Source: Tetrahymena elliotti 4EA (lineage: Eukaryota > Ciliophora > Oligohymenophorea > Hymenostomatida > Tetrahymenidae). From it: a stretch of DNA of 64,000 nt. Shown piece after piece: positions 13,801 through 27,178 of the stretch. Both the position numbers and the translations under genes were made by a program. Numbering within the stretch: position 1 is the stretch's first letter; each line of letters opens with the position of its first letter. The notes beneath the pieces are model-generated. The model did not search any database and was not told the DNA's origin. It saw nothing but the letters and a program-made list of their open reading frames with translations. The stretch is from contig JH720345.1 in NCBI GenBank assembly GCA_000231825.2, forward strand, positions 186,001 through 250,000. The letters run 5' to 3'.

Positions 13801-16800
13801 TTATCTTATTCATCTATCCAATAAAATTTCACCTATTTTAAAAAAATATATTAAGAATTTATAAATAAAGAACTTAAATTAAATTAAATAAATACCTTTT
13901 ATTTTATCACTAAAAGACTTGATGAGACCTTTTCATAGTTTTCATCTGATATTATCTAAATTGATTTAGGATACATTGCATAATCCTTTCCATAAAATCT
14001 AGCAAAATTATTTGATATTAAGCTATTGTTTGACTAGATGATATTTGGTATTAAAGTAGAGATATATCTAATTCCTCCTCCCACTGAAGCATAATTATTT
14101 TAAATGAAAGATTTTTTAGTATCATGATCTTTAAATTCCTAATCTAATTCAATTTAACTCATAAGAAGATATATACCTCCTCCAGAAAGCACTGAAGTGT
14201 TATCAGTAACTTATAATTGATAAACAAATATATTTGAATTTATAGCATATATAGCCCCTCCATTTAAAATACAGAAGTTTGATATCAGCTTAACATTTTA
14301 GAGTTTCACTTCATTTACATTTATTATATGAATAGCAGTTCCATTTCCTCTTTAATTTTGAATATTTTAAATAATGGTATCTCTAATCAAAATAGAACTA
14401 TTCAATTAGTTAAAAGTAATTTTGATTGCAGAATCGAGCACATATAAATTACTTTTTGAAGGGTTAGTAATACTTATTTCACTTAAATTAATTTTAGAAT
14501 CTTGCAAGAAAAAACAATTAAATATATTTGTAAAATTTGTGATTTGAATTTTTTGAAAGTCTAATTCATCTATTTAGCTAAAGCTTATTATGTTTTATGA
14601 ATCTTAAATATCACTAATGTTAAGATTTTTAACAGATGCTTTATTTATTTTTTATAGATAAAAGCAAGATGTAAATCCATTTACATTGTCTACGATAAAA
14701 TTAGTCAAATAAGCATTGCTAGCTTGCAGTTAAATGATATTGTAATAAGCTATATTTGGTTAAATAGTACCCTTTGGTTTCAAATTTTAGACAACTAAAT
14801 CTTTTATAAAAACTGTTAGATTCTTTGAAAACTGAACTTACTAAATAAAGTCAAATGTTTCATAGATTGTACTATTTATTTTGATGACCCTATCAAACAT
14901 GCAATTTTTTATATTTATTTTTGAAATTTCTATTTAAGTTAAGACTAAAAAAATATCAAAAAAAGCAATTCTATAATCATTTGATCTTTCTTTAGAAATT
15001 GCAGCTGCATCCCAATTCAAATTAGATGCTTTTACATCATGAATTGTTACATTTTCTATTTAAATAATTGAAAACAAAGTTATGTCTGATGGAACATCTT
15101 AAACATAAAAACCAGTTAAGTTGAAAAGCCTAACATTTTAAATGTTTACAAAACCTGTAAATGATTTAATTTTCCAATCAATTATTTTAGTTTTATTCTC
15201 ATTTTAAAGAATTTAGACTCTTTAATTCTCTGATTTGTAAATAAAAAAGTTATTGATATTTACTTAAAAATACTTTTCAATCTAAAGAAAGTTTTTGTTC
15301 ATTTCATTAGCATAAATTACAAAATCTATTGCATAAATACAATTAAAACTATTTTCAAGTCCTGTAATTTTAAATGAGTCTACTGAGCTATCTATTGCTA
15401 GCCTTTTTAAATAAACTTTTTCACATGATTAAATTTCAAGTGATCTTTTTATAAAGACATTTTGCAAATTTAAAGCTTGAAAATTAGCAAATACAATTCT
15501 TTCAGATTGACCTGTTTGTTGATCTGAATTTCCTTAGTATAAATCAATAGTTCCATTCTTAAATTCTATATGTTTATAGAAAGATGTATGGAGAGGGTCT
15601 TAGTTATTTTAGACAATTCTTATATTTTTATAGTTTAAATTGTAAATCAGTTTTAATCCATCAGTTAAATTTTCTAAATAGCTTTTTTCAGGTATTAAAA
15701 TAGCTTAATTGTCATATTATACATTAAAAACTATACTATAAATCATTGTGTGTGATTTTTATACCAAGTAATCTATCTACTAAGATTATTCATAAATATT
15801 TTAATAAAGGTTATCTACTTGTATACATTAGGAAGATATGCTGTTAATAGATTATCTTTAATCTCTAAATGTTTAATATAATATCTACTATTCTGCATTT
15901 TTATCTAAATTTTTAACTTCATTTCTAATGTCAAAAACATTTGTTGCTGTTACACCAATTAATCTAATAAATGACCTATTATCACTCCAATAATAACCTG
16001 TGTAAAGAATCTTCATATGTGTATACTCTCTATAGAATATTTAAACTATTTCACCATCATCTGTTTCAACATCATAAAGATAGACTCTGTGTACATCCCA
16101 TATAATCAAAAACTTTGAGCCATCAAAAAGGAGAGCGTTTTAGATAATATTAAAATTTGAATTTCTAATAGAATAAATGAACTAAACTAATTCTTAGGTT
16201 AACAAAAACATTTAAATCATCGATTTAGAAATAACGGCTATATGATTTTCATTAATTTTAGAAAGCCTATTAAGATTTCTGGATAAGAGGTTGAATTTAT
16301 TTACAGTCTCTATTTAAGTAATTTTCACTTTTTCTTCATTAAGTTTATATCTATAAACCATTAGAGTATTGCTAGTGATGAGAAACAGATATTAACAATT
16401 TTCTTCTAATACTGCATGCTATATACTTCCAGATAGAGTATCCATCTCTAATAATTTATCAAGAGATTCATTATAGATACTTATTTTTTGAGGTGTTCCC
16501 AAAATAAATATAGATTAAGCTGTTTTATCATTCACAATTATGTCAAACAAGTTTATTTTATCAACCTAATAGTCTTCTGGTAATTTAATAAAAACATTTT
16601 CATCAACAACAAAGTAACCATTAGAATCTATGAAAGCTAAATATAATAAAAGATCTTAAGAGTAAAAAACTGTATGCAGAATCTTTCCTAAACCTATGTT
16701 TGTGGGTAGATTTACATGCCTCTAAATAATTTCATATTCATGTGTAATGTTGTTCATTGTAATTCTAGTAAAAGTTGCACTTTAGCTTTAATCATCAAAT

Positions 16801-19800
16801 CGTAGACTCCCTTCAGGAATGTTTTTGTCATAATCTTATATTGGCAAATATTGTATGATCTTTTCTTTGCTAAAAATAACTGCATAATTGTTAAATAGAC
16901 ATGCAAAGTTTAATTTTTTAATTAGTTCTTCATTTGGAAAATTAGGATCTTCTTCTGGATCTATTTCTTTTAACTATGGTCTAATTTCAATATTGTATAA
17001 GATTTAATGGCTATATTTGATAACATTATCATCTAATTTTAATTTAGTTTCTGTTTCATCATCAAAATCATAAAAGTATATGGCATTCTAGTATGAATTG
17101 TAAAATATAATCCATTTGTTTTGATACAAATTAGTTGTTTTATTAGTATATCCATAGACATACGGTCCAATCATGATATCATTAGCAAATGAATAACTAT
17201 TTAAATTGAATGGAAATATTAAAGAAAAGTCAATTACTTAAATATAGTCATTATTTGTTTTTTCGACTATTATTCCATAGTCATTGATATCATCATAAGC
17301 AAAATCTAAAGTTGGTAAAATGTAGAGAAGATCAGAATCATCTTCTATCAAAGAAATAATTACATTCTATATCAAAGCTATCCCTTTTTATTTGTTGTAC
17401 CAATTTTAAGAGCCTACCTTTATCAAATTTTAGTTATAAATAAGTTAATCTGACCTGATTGTAAATGTCTTGACTAAGCTTTAAGTTTCATATGATATAA
17501 CTTATATTTCATATGTTGGATTAAAATTTGAAGTTATGTTTACTAATAGTATTAGATGCTCATCAGTGCATAATTAAACACTAAAGTTTTTATCCTCACT
17601 ACCTATGTTGTAAGTGAAAAAGGGATTATTTGATTATGTTAATGGTAAATCAAACCCAACAATCTTCATAGTATAAGTGACCAGCATTTTATTAAATCCT
17701 CTACAATCAATATAATACTAATTATTAAATTCTACATTTTCATATTCTTAAAAGGATATAATTGATGCAAATTTATAGTCATATATTTAAAGTATCTCAT
17801 AACTCTAGTGTTCATTTAGAGTTATAAAATAGTTTTATTCAAAAAAATAGTTCTAACTATTTAACTTGAGAGTGGTTAAGCGTTTCTGATAATTATCTGT
17901 TTTATCATAGAAAAACATAGTTTGATACAGGATAACTAAGATTTCGTTTTCTTTCTCAATAAATATCTTATCCTAATAGATATTTCCTTGAAAACTATCA
18001 TTAGACCTTTCTATTTTTTAGATGTCAAATATTAATTCTGGGTGTGAAGTAAATGTATTGTTAAAATAATTGTATATTCCTTCTCCATTTATAAAAATAA
18101 CAGGATCGTAGAATGAAAATTTTAATTTACACTCAGCAACAAAATTTCCTTTAAATTAATTTAATTTAATTACTTTTACATATTCTTTACAAACTTTTTA
18201 AATGTCAAAATCATTGAATTTGCTTATATTATTTAGGTCATAAATGCTTAAAACATTTGAATCACAGATGAATAAAGCATTTTAGATTTCAACAATATTG
18301 GCAATAATTTAGAAACATTTTTGATTAATTTTTTTATTGAATATAATTTCATTCTAAGGATACTTAATCAGTTAAATATTTGTCTCAGTATCACTATCTG
18401 ATTGTGTAGAGTACTCAATCATTATAATATTAAATTTAGGGTAGATGCTATACATTTTAATTTTTTATGAATCTGTATAAAATAATGTATCACCTGATAA
18501 TATTTTAGCAAAATTAGGGATAATCTTTTCTTGGTATATAACCTGATCTTAGTAAATTTACACTTCTTAATCTTCTTAACAGTTAAATGAGCAACCAAAT
18601 TAAAATTATTCTTGAATTTAACCAAATATCTTTTATTAGAATAGTTACACGGTCTTATATTATTTATAATATTGTTCTGCCCATTTATTTAATGATACAC
18701 ATTCTTATACAATTTTATAAATCCTAGTTTACTTAATACTTTAATCATTCACAATAAATTCAGTTATATACATATCACAAAAGTCAGTTTATTAGTTATT
18801 ATTTGAATCAATGTTATCTAAAAAATATTATTCAAAAAAATGTATTAATTAAACGACATTAACTGTGTATTTAAACCAAAAAAAAGAAATAAATACAAAA
18901 ATAAAACTTTACCATATGATGTTAAAATTATTAGGCTATTAAAATCTTGGCTTTTGTTATTTGTATCCAGTATAAATATTTATGCATTCAATTAATTAAA
19001 ATCTTCAATTTATCCATTTACAACTTTCATTGGCTTAAATGAATTTATTATTGAGTATGTTTAAAGGTTTAAAAAATGATAATTATGATCATAAAGAGTT
19101 TGTTTATCTGTAATTTCAATAAATTCGTCGAAGATGAGTAAATTTTTATCAGCTCTGACTTAGATGTCTCTCAAATTGTTTTGAAATTAATGCTTCAATG
19201 ATTTTATGAGAGAGCAATCACTCAAATTAAAAGTATGAAAATCACTTTTAGTAATCAATAAAATTTTATCCTCAGAAATAAAATCAATTGATTGATACTC
19301 TTCTATTATGTTCATACTCTAGCAAAAGGAAAATGACTTACTATCCATAGAAATGAAATTATATTATTCACTATTTTAAGTAACTTACAAATTTTAAATA
19401 ACAATATAATTGTCATTTTGTAAACATTTTCCTATGGAGTTGGTGTTTGAGAGAATTACTTTAGGATTTTACTAAAAAGTGTTTCTGATATAAAAAATAT
19501 TATCGAAATCATTTAAATTCTATACAATAGCTAAGCTTGAACTTAAAAATAGAATATCTGAGTACTTTTAGATGTTTATGATGTTAAATTAAAAATATGA
19601 AAATATTATTACATATTTAACACCTTTAATAGATAAACCAAATATTTTGATTTATCTATCAACTTGATTTATATAGAGTTACAGTTACAAATTGAGCTCG
19701 AGGTTTATCAGTTCAGGATGAATTATTTCAATATATTTTATGACCTTATTATCTTTGATAAGTATAAAAACAAGATTTCCATAAATGTTTATTGAGACAT

Positions 19801-21719
19801 AGAAGTGTATCCTTCTTATCTGATCCATGACATAACCATTAATTTAAGTAGTTGTTTATCCAAAAAATTTAACTGGTTGATTAAAACAATTCTCAATAAG
19901 ATATCTTTTGAGTTAAAATCCTTATATCTCAGCTATATTATCTTCTTAGCTAACAATCAAAGCATTTTAATCTTAACGACGAGTTGATTTTCTTATGTGC
20001 ATAGAAGTAATTTTACCTTATTTCAAAGGAATCTTTTATAAAAATGTAAGACTGAGATCATAAACACTAACATAACTCTAAATAAAATCCTTTGAGGCTA
20101 TGTATACAAATTGATCCATACAAATAATCAAAAAATTATTTCCAAATACTGATATTTCGTTTAGCTCAATTTTATTTTAGTAAATCATTAAATTTAAATC
20201 ATACAAAGCTATAATGCCATTATAGTGGAAAGATACTTTACCTAATTCTTGTATTACACTAGCTAAGTTATACGGGTCTACATTCAAAATGACAACAAGC
20301 TTAAATTATTTGATGTTAAAAATTGAACATCTATACTCATCAAAAAGTAAAGCATACATATCTTACGACTTTGATAAATAGAATTAGGAATAAACATTTT
20401 CAATTATATTAGTGCTATTTCTATTTGTTGGAAAAGATTGTTTAAAAATCAGATTGATTCCAAAAAAATCATCTACTTCTAATTAAAAAAATTTTATTGT
20501 TTGTAGTGTAACTAGCATCAAAATATGATTGGTTAACTCAACTCTTATATCTAAAATTAATTAACCAACATAGCTTTTTGCAATTATTTCTTTAGTCTGG
20601 AGATCCTAAATAATATCTATTTTATTAAATTTAATAAATTAATTTTTTTTCTCAAAATAAAGTGTTTTACATTCATCATTTTAGGATGTGATTGTTAGCA
20701 ATATTGATGAAAAACGACCTAAGGAAAATATGTAAGATTTTTTAGTATTAAATATTTATTTTGGCTGTTTAATTTTGTTTTTTAAGAACAGAGGCCTTCC
20801 AGCATAAATCTCAACAGAGGTTGTGTATAAAATGTAAAGCTATCTTTCATAATATACAATTTTAACGAGTTTTTCACTGATTTAAATAGAATCTTCATAC
20901 TAATAATCCTTTATTCTATAAATATTAGCTTACTTTTCATTATAATAGACTACACTTTCCTTCATTAAAGCCATCTTAATACCATTAGTATTTTCTAAAT
21001 TTATTTTTATTATTGAAAAAAAAATGGATTTAGCTTTAGAAAAAAAATAAAAAAGTTTATTTTTGAATTGAAATACCTTCATAGTATTTTCATAGTATGA
21101 AGTGATAAGTGATTATTAATCAATCATCTCTTGCATATTGGAAAATTTAATTAATGCAATTTGTAAATAAGTAGAAATACAAACTAAACTTACTATTGGA
21201 TATGCTAAAACAAATTTCTTTTAATTCATTTATGAAGTTTTCTTTCAAGCAAAAAGGAATCGCCTAACAATATTTTCCCTCATAATTTGTTGCATATTAA
21301 TCTTTACATATTACTGTTTCTTTTAGGGTATCTCCTTCCTTATAAACAAAAAAGTTTTATGATTAATATATACATTATCTTCTATTATCAGAAATCTTAA
21401 ATCCATCTTCACAAGTTTAGCATTATTGCATATCTAAACATTATTTGCAATATAGGGTGCTGCAGGTTTTACATTAGCCATTTTAACTAAAATAGTTTTC
21501 TGGGCATTCAAAAAGGCATTCGTTTTTAAATTTGTTGTGTCTGCATTTTAAGCAATCTTTAGCAGTTGGACCTATGCAAGATAAACATTGATAATCACAT
21601 TTTCTACATTCTTTATAACTTATTTGGTATTCGTCAATTTTACAATACACTTTTTAATCAAATACTTTTCCTTATGCAATACAGAGAATAGCCAACAACA
21701 AAAGAGTTAAGAAAATCAT
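10875..21719 (-). CDS. Giant cell-surface protein: signal peptide, Cys-rich, beta-helix and C-terminal multi-TM
   Basis: One very long gene (about 10.8 kb, roughly 3,400 residues, few introns). ATG at 21719 gives signal peptide MIFLTLLLLAILCIAQG, then furin-like/GF-receptor cysteine repeats (CRKCDYQCLSCIGPTAKDC, CKTCSTLYCKQCLDMQQCQ). An intron precedes VFQFKNKLFYF. About 1,700 residues of beta-rich sequence (bp 21000-16000) may be propeller domains. A right-handed beta-helix follows (about 15900-13900) with GGAIYAINSN, SGGGIYLLMSQ and VGGGIRYI turns. A second Cys module (CQICPDYSLSCEG, GYWRQ, CSEGGFGPRCESC) precedes 7-9 hydrophobic segments, including IVITILLVLIFSVYQGY, ILVLITIVFPLFIFY and VVSVVLVGILNIGIIIYF. 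A Ser/Asn-rich cytosolic tail ends at TGA 10875-10877. Ciliates encode many such proteins of unknown role; adhesion or environmental sensing is inference. Confidence 0.85.
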
Positions 21720-22086
21720 TTTTTATCAAATAATTTTATTTCTTTCAATGTAAGAGTTATTTATATTTTAAAAAGAGATAGTTCTTAAATTAATTTATTA
21801 TATTAATATGCAATATTCTGTATGTATATTCAATGCAACTATTAAACTTGTATGTAATTAGAGAGTATTATTTTATTCTATCTATTGTAAGTTAATTTAC
21901 TTATTAATAATTTTGAATTCAATAAAATGGTTGTTCTTTTTGATAATTTTCTTAATTAGAATGGATTTAAAATCAAATAAAAAATTTATCTACGTTTTTG
22001 ATTTTTTAGTTAATAATAATAAAATATAGTATTTGTGACAATTATTTAAAATTAATATGCCTATGCATTCAAGAAGTAGTTTTTTT
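21720..22086. other. Intergenic, no gene seen
   Basis: AT-rich upstream region of the giant surface-protein gene and downstream region of the TTLL-like gene. No specific signal recognised. Confidence 0.6.
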
Positions 22087-25000
22087 TCAAAATTTAGTAT
22101 TCTATCCCCAAATAGAAATATTGATACTTACTTAATATATAAAAATTACATTTTGTTTACTAATTAAATTGTTTTATTTAACTTAACTCAAATTTATTTA
22201 ATAATATTCTAATATTGCTTCTATATTTAAGATTATTTATATTTTACTGAACTTTCTTAAAAAACTGATGATAATTTTCGTATTGATGTTGGTTGCTCTA
22301 TTTTTAAAAATATTTTAAATATTGTAGTGAAATGCAAAAAAATTACCTTTTAATTTGAAATTAAAAGTATCAACCTAAGAATCAAAAATTAATTTAAATT
22401 AGTTTGTAAGATAGTAATTTTCTTTATAATATCTTTTTGATGAGTCAACTTAAGTATTTTCAAGAGGTTAAAATATAGGATCAATAGCAATCTAAAATAA
22501 ATTTTCTATCATTTAGCTGTAGTATTTCCTTTGGGAATTATCAGCAACCTTGATATCATTAGTTGAATCTATAAGCCATATTTTAAATTTGTCATCCAAA
22601 AGAAAATCTAACTCCACAATCTTTTTATTTAGTAAAATGCAAGATTAATATGAGTAAATAAATGTTTTAATTTTACTTGAAATCTAAATTATTTATTTGA
22701 AGGATTTGTTGATTGATATGAACTTTTGACAACATCTAGTAAGGTTTACTGAAGAAAAAATAAAAAATTTAAATAATTAAAAATAATTAAAATATACTTA
22801 AATCTTTGGAAATACTTCTTCTTAAAATGAGAAGTATGGATTTGATTTGTTCACTTACTTATTTAATGCTTTTACTAAATCATTAATATTTATAATCTCC
22901 AACTCTTCATAAAAATCCTACAAAATTTAATTGCTATCCTTTTATTATTGTTATTGCTTGTAACCAACAAAATGTGCCTCTAAATCATTCTATTTATATG
23001 ACTTTCTGGCAACTTATCCATAGCCTTCATCATAGAAATAAGCTAAATTATTTAAATGATTAAAGAAAAATTCTAATTAAATGAATTGATTACCTTTCAT
23101 AATACCATTATAGTTTGTAATGAGCAATTGATATTTTATTCTAAATTTTTTATCTTGCAATAAAAGAGGGTTATTAACATATCTTTAGACAATATATGAT
23201 TGGTCGCTTTGTTTTTATTGCTAGAATGATTTTGAAAGTGAATCTTTGATTTATGATAATTTAAATATGCCTGTATTGATTTGTTAAAAAATTCATTAAA
23301 ATAAAGTTTTTTTAAATTAAAATTACTTTTGCTTAATATTTTTTATGAGGTCGTATTGATTACTTTGATAATAAATAATGAATTTTCTTCTATTTGGGCT
23401 GAATCTTTTTAATTCATTTTTTATAATTATTATTATTCAAGGCTAAGTTACTAAAACTGTTAAGCATTTTATTGGATATGAGATAATAATTTATCTAATC
23501 TACCATTTTCTGTGTCATATTTATTATCGATATTAAATGTTTCTGGGATAGGTATACTTTTTTAATCTCTGTTTAGGTATTCATAATAACAAAGAAGCAA
23601 AAAATTTAGACCCTATTAGTTTAAAAAATTAATGATAAGATCAAAATATAAATTTAACATTTTAATAAAAAAGGTAGAGTTACCTAGTTCATATTTAGAA
23701 AATATCCATACTAAAAGTGATTATGAATTCTTATTTCTTTGAGATGAGTAATTTCCCATAAACATTTATCAGACAAAAATTGCTGCCTATTTTAATTTAC
23801 TTCTTCCAATTATTAAGATATAGTGATAAAAGGAGGTTCAATCTAAATATTGTTGAGAAATTAAATTAGATATTTTTTATGATAAAAATTACATTTTTAG
23901 ATGATGTAAAAGAATTTATATATTGATAATCTGCTTAGTTAATTAATTTTTTTAAGCCTATCTCGTATGGATTTTCATTCTTAATTTCATCAGCAAATTA
24001 AATTTATTTAGGAGTTTAGACTTAAGATTCATATTTTGGTTTACTCATAAAGTGGTTACTTTTAAATAAATTTTAACTTTTTGTTATTTATTTGTTGAGC
24101 AAATGTTAGCAAAAGCTATGATCTTTATATTTTGTCCACAAGAAATTTGCTTTTTCTAGATTTCTTTAATTATAGTTTAAAATATTCCACCATGACCCTT
24201 TAAGATAAAATAAATATTTACATTAAAATAATTTTTTATATTTTTAAAAAGCTAAGTACTTCTATCTAATGAATCTTTAAAAAATTCTCCTAGATCTGAA
24301 TGATCATCCAGTACAGCAAAATGAATTCGTTCCTTGTTAAAGAATTTATTATCTAAATCATAGACAGATATTGCATTAGAATAATTCAAAACATGGTAAA
24401 AATCTCTATTATTTCTAGCTACTTAATTACTATCCTCTTAGATACATATTCTTAGCACTTTATCAAATTTATAATTATTATATTTTAGAGTGCTTTTTGA
24501 TGGGATTTATTGACTTTGTTTCATTCTAGATTAAGAATCTTCTCTATGCTTTTTTTAAGCAGATCCCTTTTATGATTAACTTCTTGGCGAAAATGATTAC
24601 CTGCTTACATCTTTTCTATTCAAGGGAGAATTCTCTGTAACAAGATTAACTTTATTTGATTTGGGGCTATTACTTTAGGATTAAATATTTTGTATTTTGG
24701 GGGAATAAGATTTTTCATAGCTTATCTTTCTATAAGGTTTTTCAGGAGTTTCTTATTAAACTTTATAATCAAATTCGCTTTTCTGGTATTCTTAAATTTC
24801 TTGAATCTTTGATAAAGAACCATCAAATTTTTTTAAAATTTATTTCTAGTTCTATAATTTATGCGAGTATTAATTTCTTCTTTCTTCTCTTCTCTCAGTT
24901 TATGGTTACACTTTTAATTTTTTAATCTGCTAATACTACTCTAAAAGAAGTTGAAATAATGTAGATTTTATGAAACCATCAGCTGTTTTTGCTTTCTTGA

Positions 25001-25852
25001 GTTATTCTATATTGCCTAATAAAGCTAACACATTTTATTCAAAATCCTTTATTTTAGTAAAATATTATTTTTATTTATAGAATTTAAATTATAAAATATT
25101 TTTTGTATCATAAAATTAAATAAAATACCTATTCGCTATCAAGTAAATAAGGATAAGGATTGACGTTACTCTGAAGGATGACATACAAAAGATTGATCAG
25201 CTCTCTTAAAATAATACGAAATATTCTTTATCTTGCTTACTCATTTTCAATTGGGTCTTTAATTTCTTATAGAAATAATTGTAAATTTTAATATCCCATA
25301 ATTTTTTTTCTTAGCTATCTTGTAGAGCCTTTAAAAATAACTCTTTGTTAATTATTTTTTCCTTGGCATTCTTTTAGAAATTCATTCATATTAAAAAATT
25401 AATTCTCACTATTATCTTCATTTTGATCACCGCTGATTTTTTAGAATAAATATATATATATATATATTTAGTTTTTTATAAACTTTAAAGAAAATTACAT
25501 AGGTCTATTTACACCCTATTATTGCTACTAATCAGCTAACTTAGACTACATATAATATCAAAAATTTAAATAAGATAAAATTTATTTTTTAAAGTAAAAT
25601 GTTACCTATTTTTAATTTTATTATTGATACTCATTTATATTGTTACTATATTCACCCTCTGTTAAATTTCTTTTTATTGAGGGAAGAGGATTTTCTAATT
25701 ATTAAAAATATTTTTATTATATTTAGGAGAAGAAGTGTTATAAATTTAGATAGTATTTTATTATAATTTTAGAAGAAAAAAAAGAAGATGCAATTTATTG
25801 TGAACTGATTGGAGGATATTAAAATTTTACTTCCACAATTAAAATTGTTCAT
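22087..25852 (-). CDS. Divergent tubulin-tyrosine-ligase-like (TTLL) protein, possible pseudoenzyme
   Basis: TTLL enzymes ligate Glu, Gly or Tyr to tubulin. Start ATG 25852 (MNNFNCG) precedes a 136-nt intron (25830-25695) that joins in phase to KNPLPSIKRNLTEGEY. The N-terminal third is low complexity and Gln/Ser-rich (SKLADQQQQQGVNRP; RQSFSPRSQSQKGSAQKKHR). TTLL landmarks follow: SYIVQRYVNNPLLLQDKKF (normally YIxxPLLIxxxKFDIR), YDEGYGQVARKSYK (like G..R.a...Y) and VELDFLLDDKFKIWLIDSTN near 22560-22625. The last corresponds to the family's FELxGxDFxxDxxxKxWLIEVNxNP, but the metal-binding E and N are D and T and the P is lost. The upstream ATP-binding WxxKP..GxGI is also not recognisable (best candidate FIIYYQSIFKL). 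Stop TGA 22087-22089. The exon junction near 24050 is unresolved. Confidence 0.75.
25449..25469. repeat. (TA)n microsatellite inside an intron of the TTLL-like gene
   Basis: About ten uninterrupted TA units, lying in the intron just upstream of the exon that begins CGGTGATCAAAATG on the minus strand. Likely length-polymorphic; no function implied. Confidence 0.85.
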
Positions 25853-27178
25853 CTAATAATATTTAAGTAATAGAAAAGGAATTATAAATATTCTATAAAT
25901 AAATTATTACTTCCTTGAAAAGAATGAAGCATGCTTTAACTATCTAAAATACTTTGTATTAAAAAATAAATATTAGTTTTGTGAATAACTCAGAAAAAAA
26001 AGTAAAAAAAATCAGTTAAAATTAAGAGAAGAGTAATATTACATATTAAAAAAAGTAAAATTAATTAGATTTACGTAGACTATTAGCTACTCATTTCAGA
26101 AAAATCACTTTTATTGTAATTTAGTACCTTGAAATCTCTCTGCCTGTCTGTGTCTTATGTACTTGTATCTATGAACTAGGTTAAAATGCTATGTAATAAA
26201 TGAAAAATAAAGTGATTATTTTACATGTTAGCTCCCTTCTTTATTTTTTGCAAAACCAGACAAGTCAAGTTTTTTAATCATATGATTGCTCACTAACATG
26301 TTTATTATCTGTGTTTAAAAATATTCATCATTTAAATGATAGATTAGCAAAATTGTATGAATTTTTATAAACCAATAATTGTTAATAACATTCCTACTTT
26401 TGCTTATTTTATTTAGGCTGTGTGGAGTTGCGAGAAAAGCTGATTCTATTGATGTAGATGGTTAATATCAATTTATCTTTGATATTATTTTTTTGAAGAA
26501 ATAATCTATTAACTTATATCTATTTATTTATTAATTGAAATAACCCAGATATATCTTTAAATATTTTTTGTTTACAGGGATATTAAATAACATTCAATCA
26601 ATTTTTTTAATCAACTTATATTCTCTGTTAAAAATATTATTTCCAAGATATATCTTAACAATCGCATATTATGAATAAATAAACAGTCTATTAAAATTAT
26701 AAATTTAATTTAATAGTATTTTTGAAAAATTGATGATATATTAATTTCTGCAATAGAAATAAATATTAAAATAAAAATGAAGTCCCAATTTATCTCAAAA
26801 AAAATTTATTCAATTTTCTAAATCATAGATAAAGTGAATTAAATTAAAACAAAGAAATTGAGAGCTTTTCTTCACAAATGTAAATAATTTAAAAAAAGGA
26901 AAATTATCGAAATTTTTAGCAATAAAAAAGTAAAAATTGATAGAAAATTATTAATATTTTTTCAGCATTTAGCAATGGTGAAAAAATAAATTTGTATAAA
27001 TTCATGCAGTGAGACAATAAGTTACTAATTTTAAAAAATTCTATAAAAATATTGCTTACCAACTTAAATTTGCTTACTTTGAAAGTGGTGTAAAAGAATT
27101 AATTAAATAATTGATTGATAGATTAATACTTGCTTGAGATAAACTGTAAACAAACAAAATACATTACAAAATTAATCA
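25853..27178. other. Intergenic, 1.3 kb; one isolated coding-like block
   Basis: Spacer between the divergent 5' end of the TTLL-like gene and the 3' end of the ABC transporter gene, both on the minus strand. It is almost entirely low-complexity AT. The exception is about 26416-26462, a richer stretch on the + strand that follows a TTTATTTAG (possible 3' splice site) and reads LCGVARKADSIDVDGQYQF. No flanking exons could be joined to it. Confidence 0.5.

Noticed and set aside
24045..24048. Two overlapping genes meeting at a TATGA
   Set aside because: Stop/start overlap of this kind is typical of bacterial operons; in a ciliate an intron is the simpler explanation, so one TTLL-like gene is reported with the junction flagged.
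24656..24925. 89-codon + strand ORF rich in Phe and Ile
   Set aside because: Antisense to the TTLL-like gene's Gln/Lys-rich linker; the hydrophobic composition is just the complement of A-rich coding.
25449..25469. Telomere or centromere-like repeat
   Set aside because: Only a (TA)10 microsatellite inside an intron; no ciliate telomeric repeat is present in the window.
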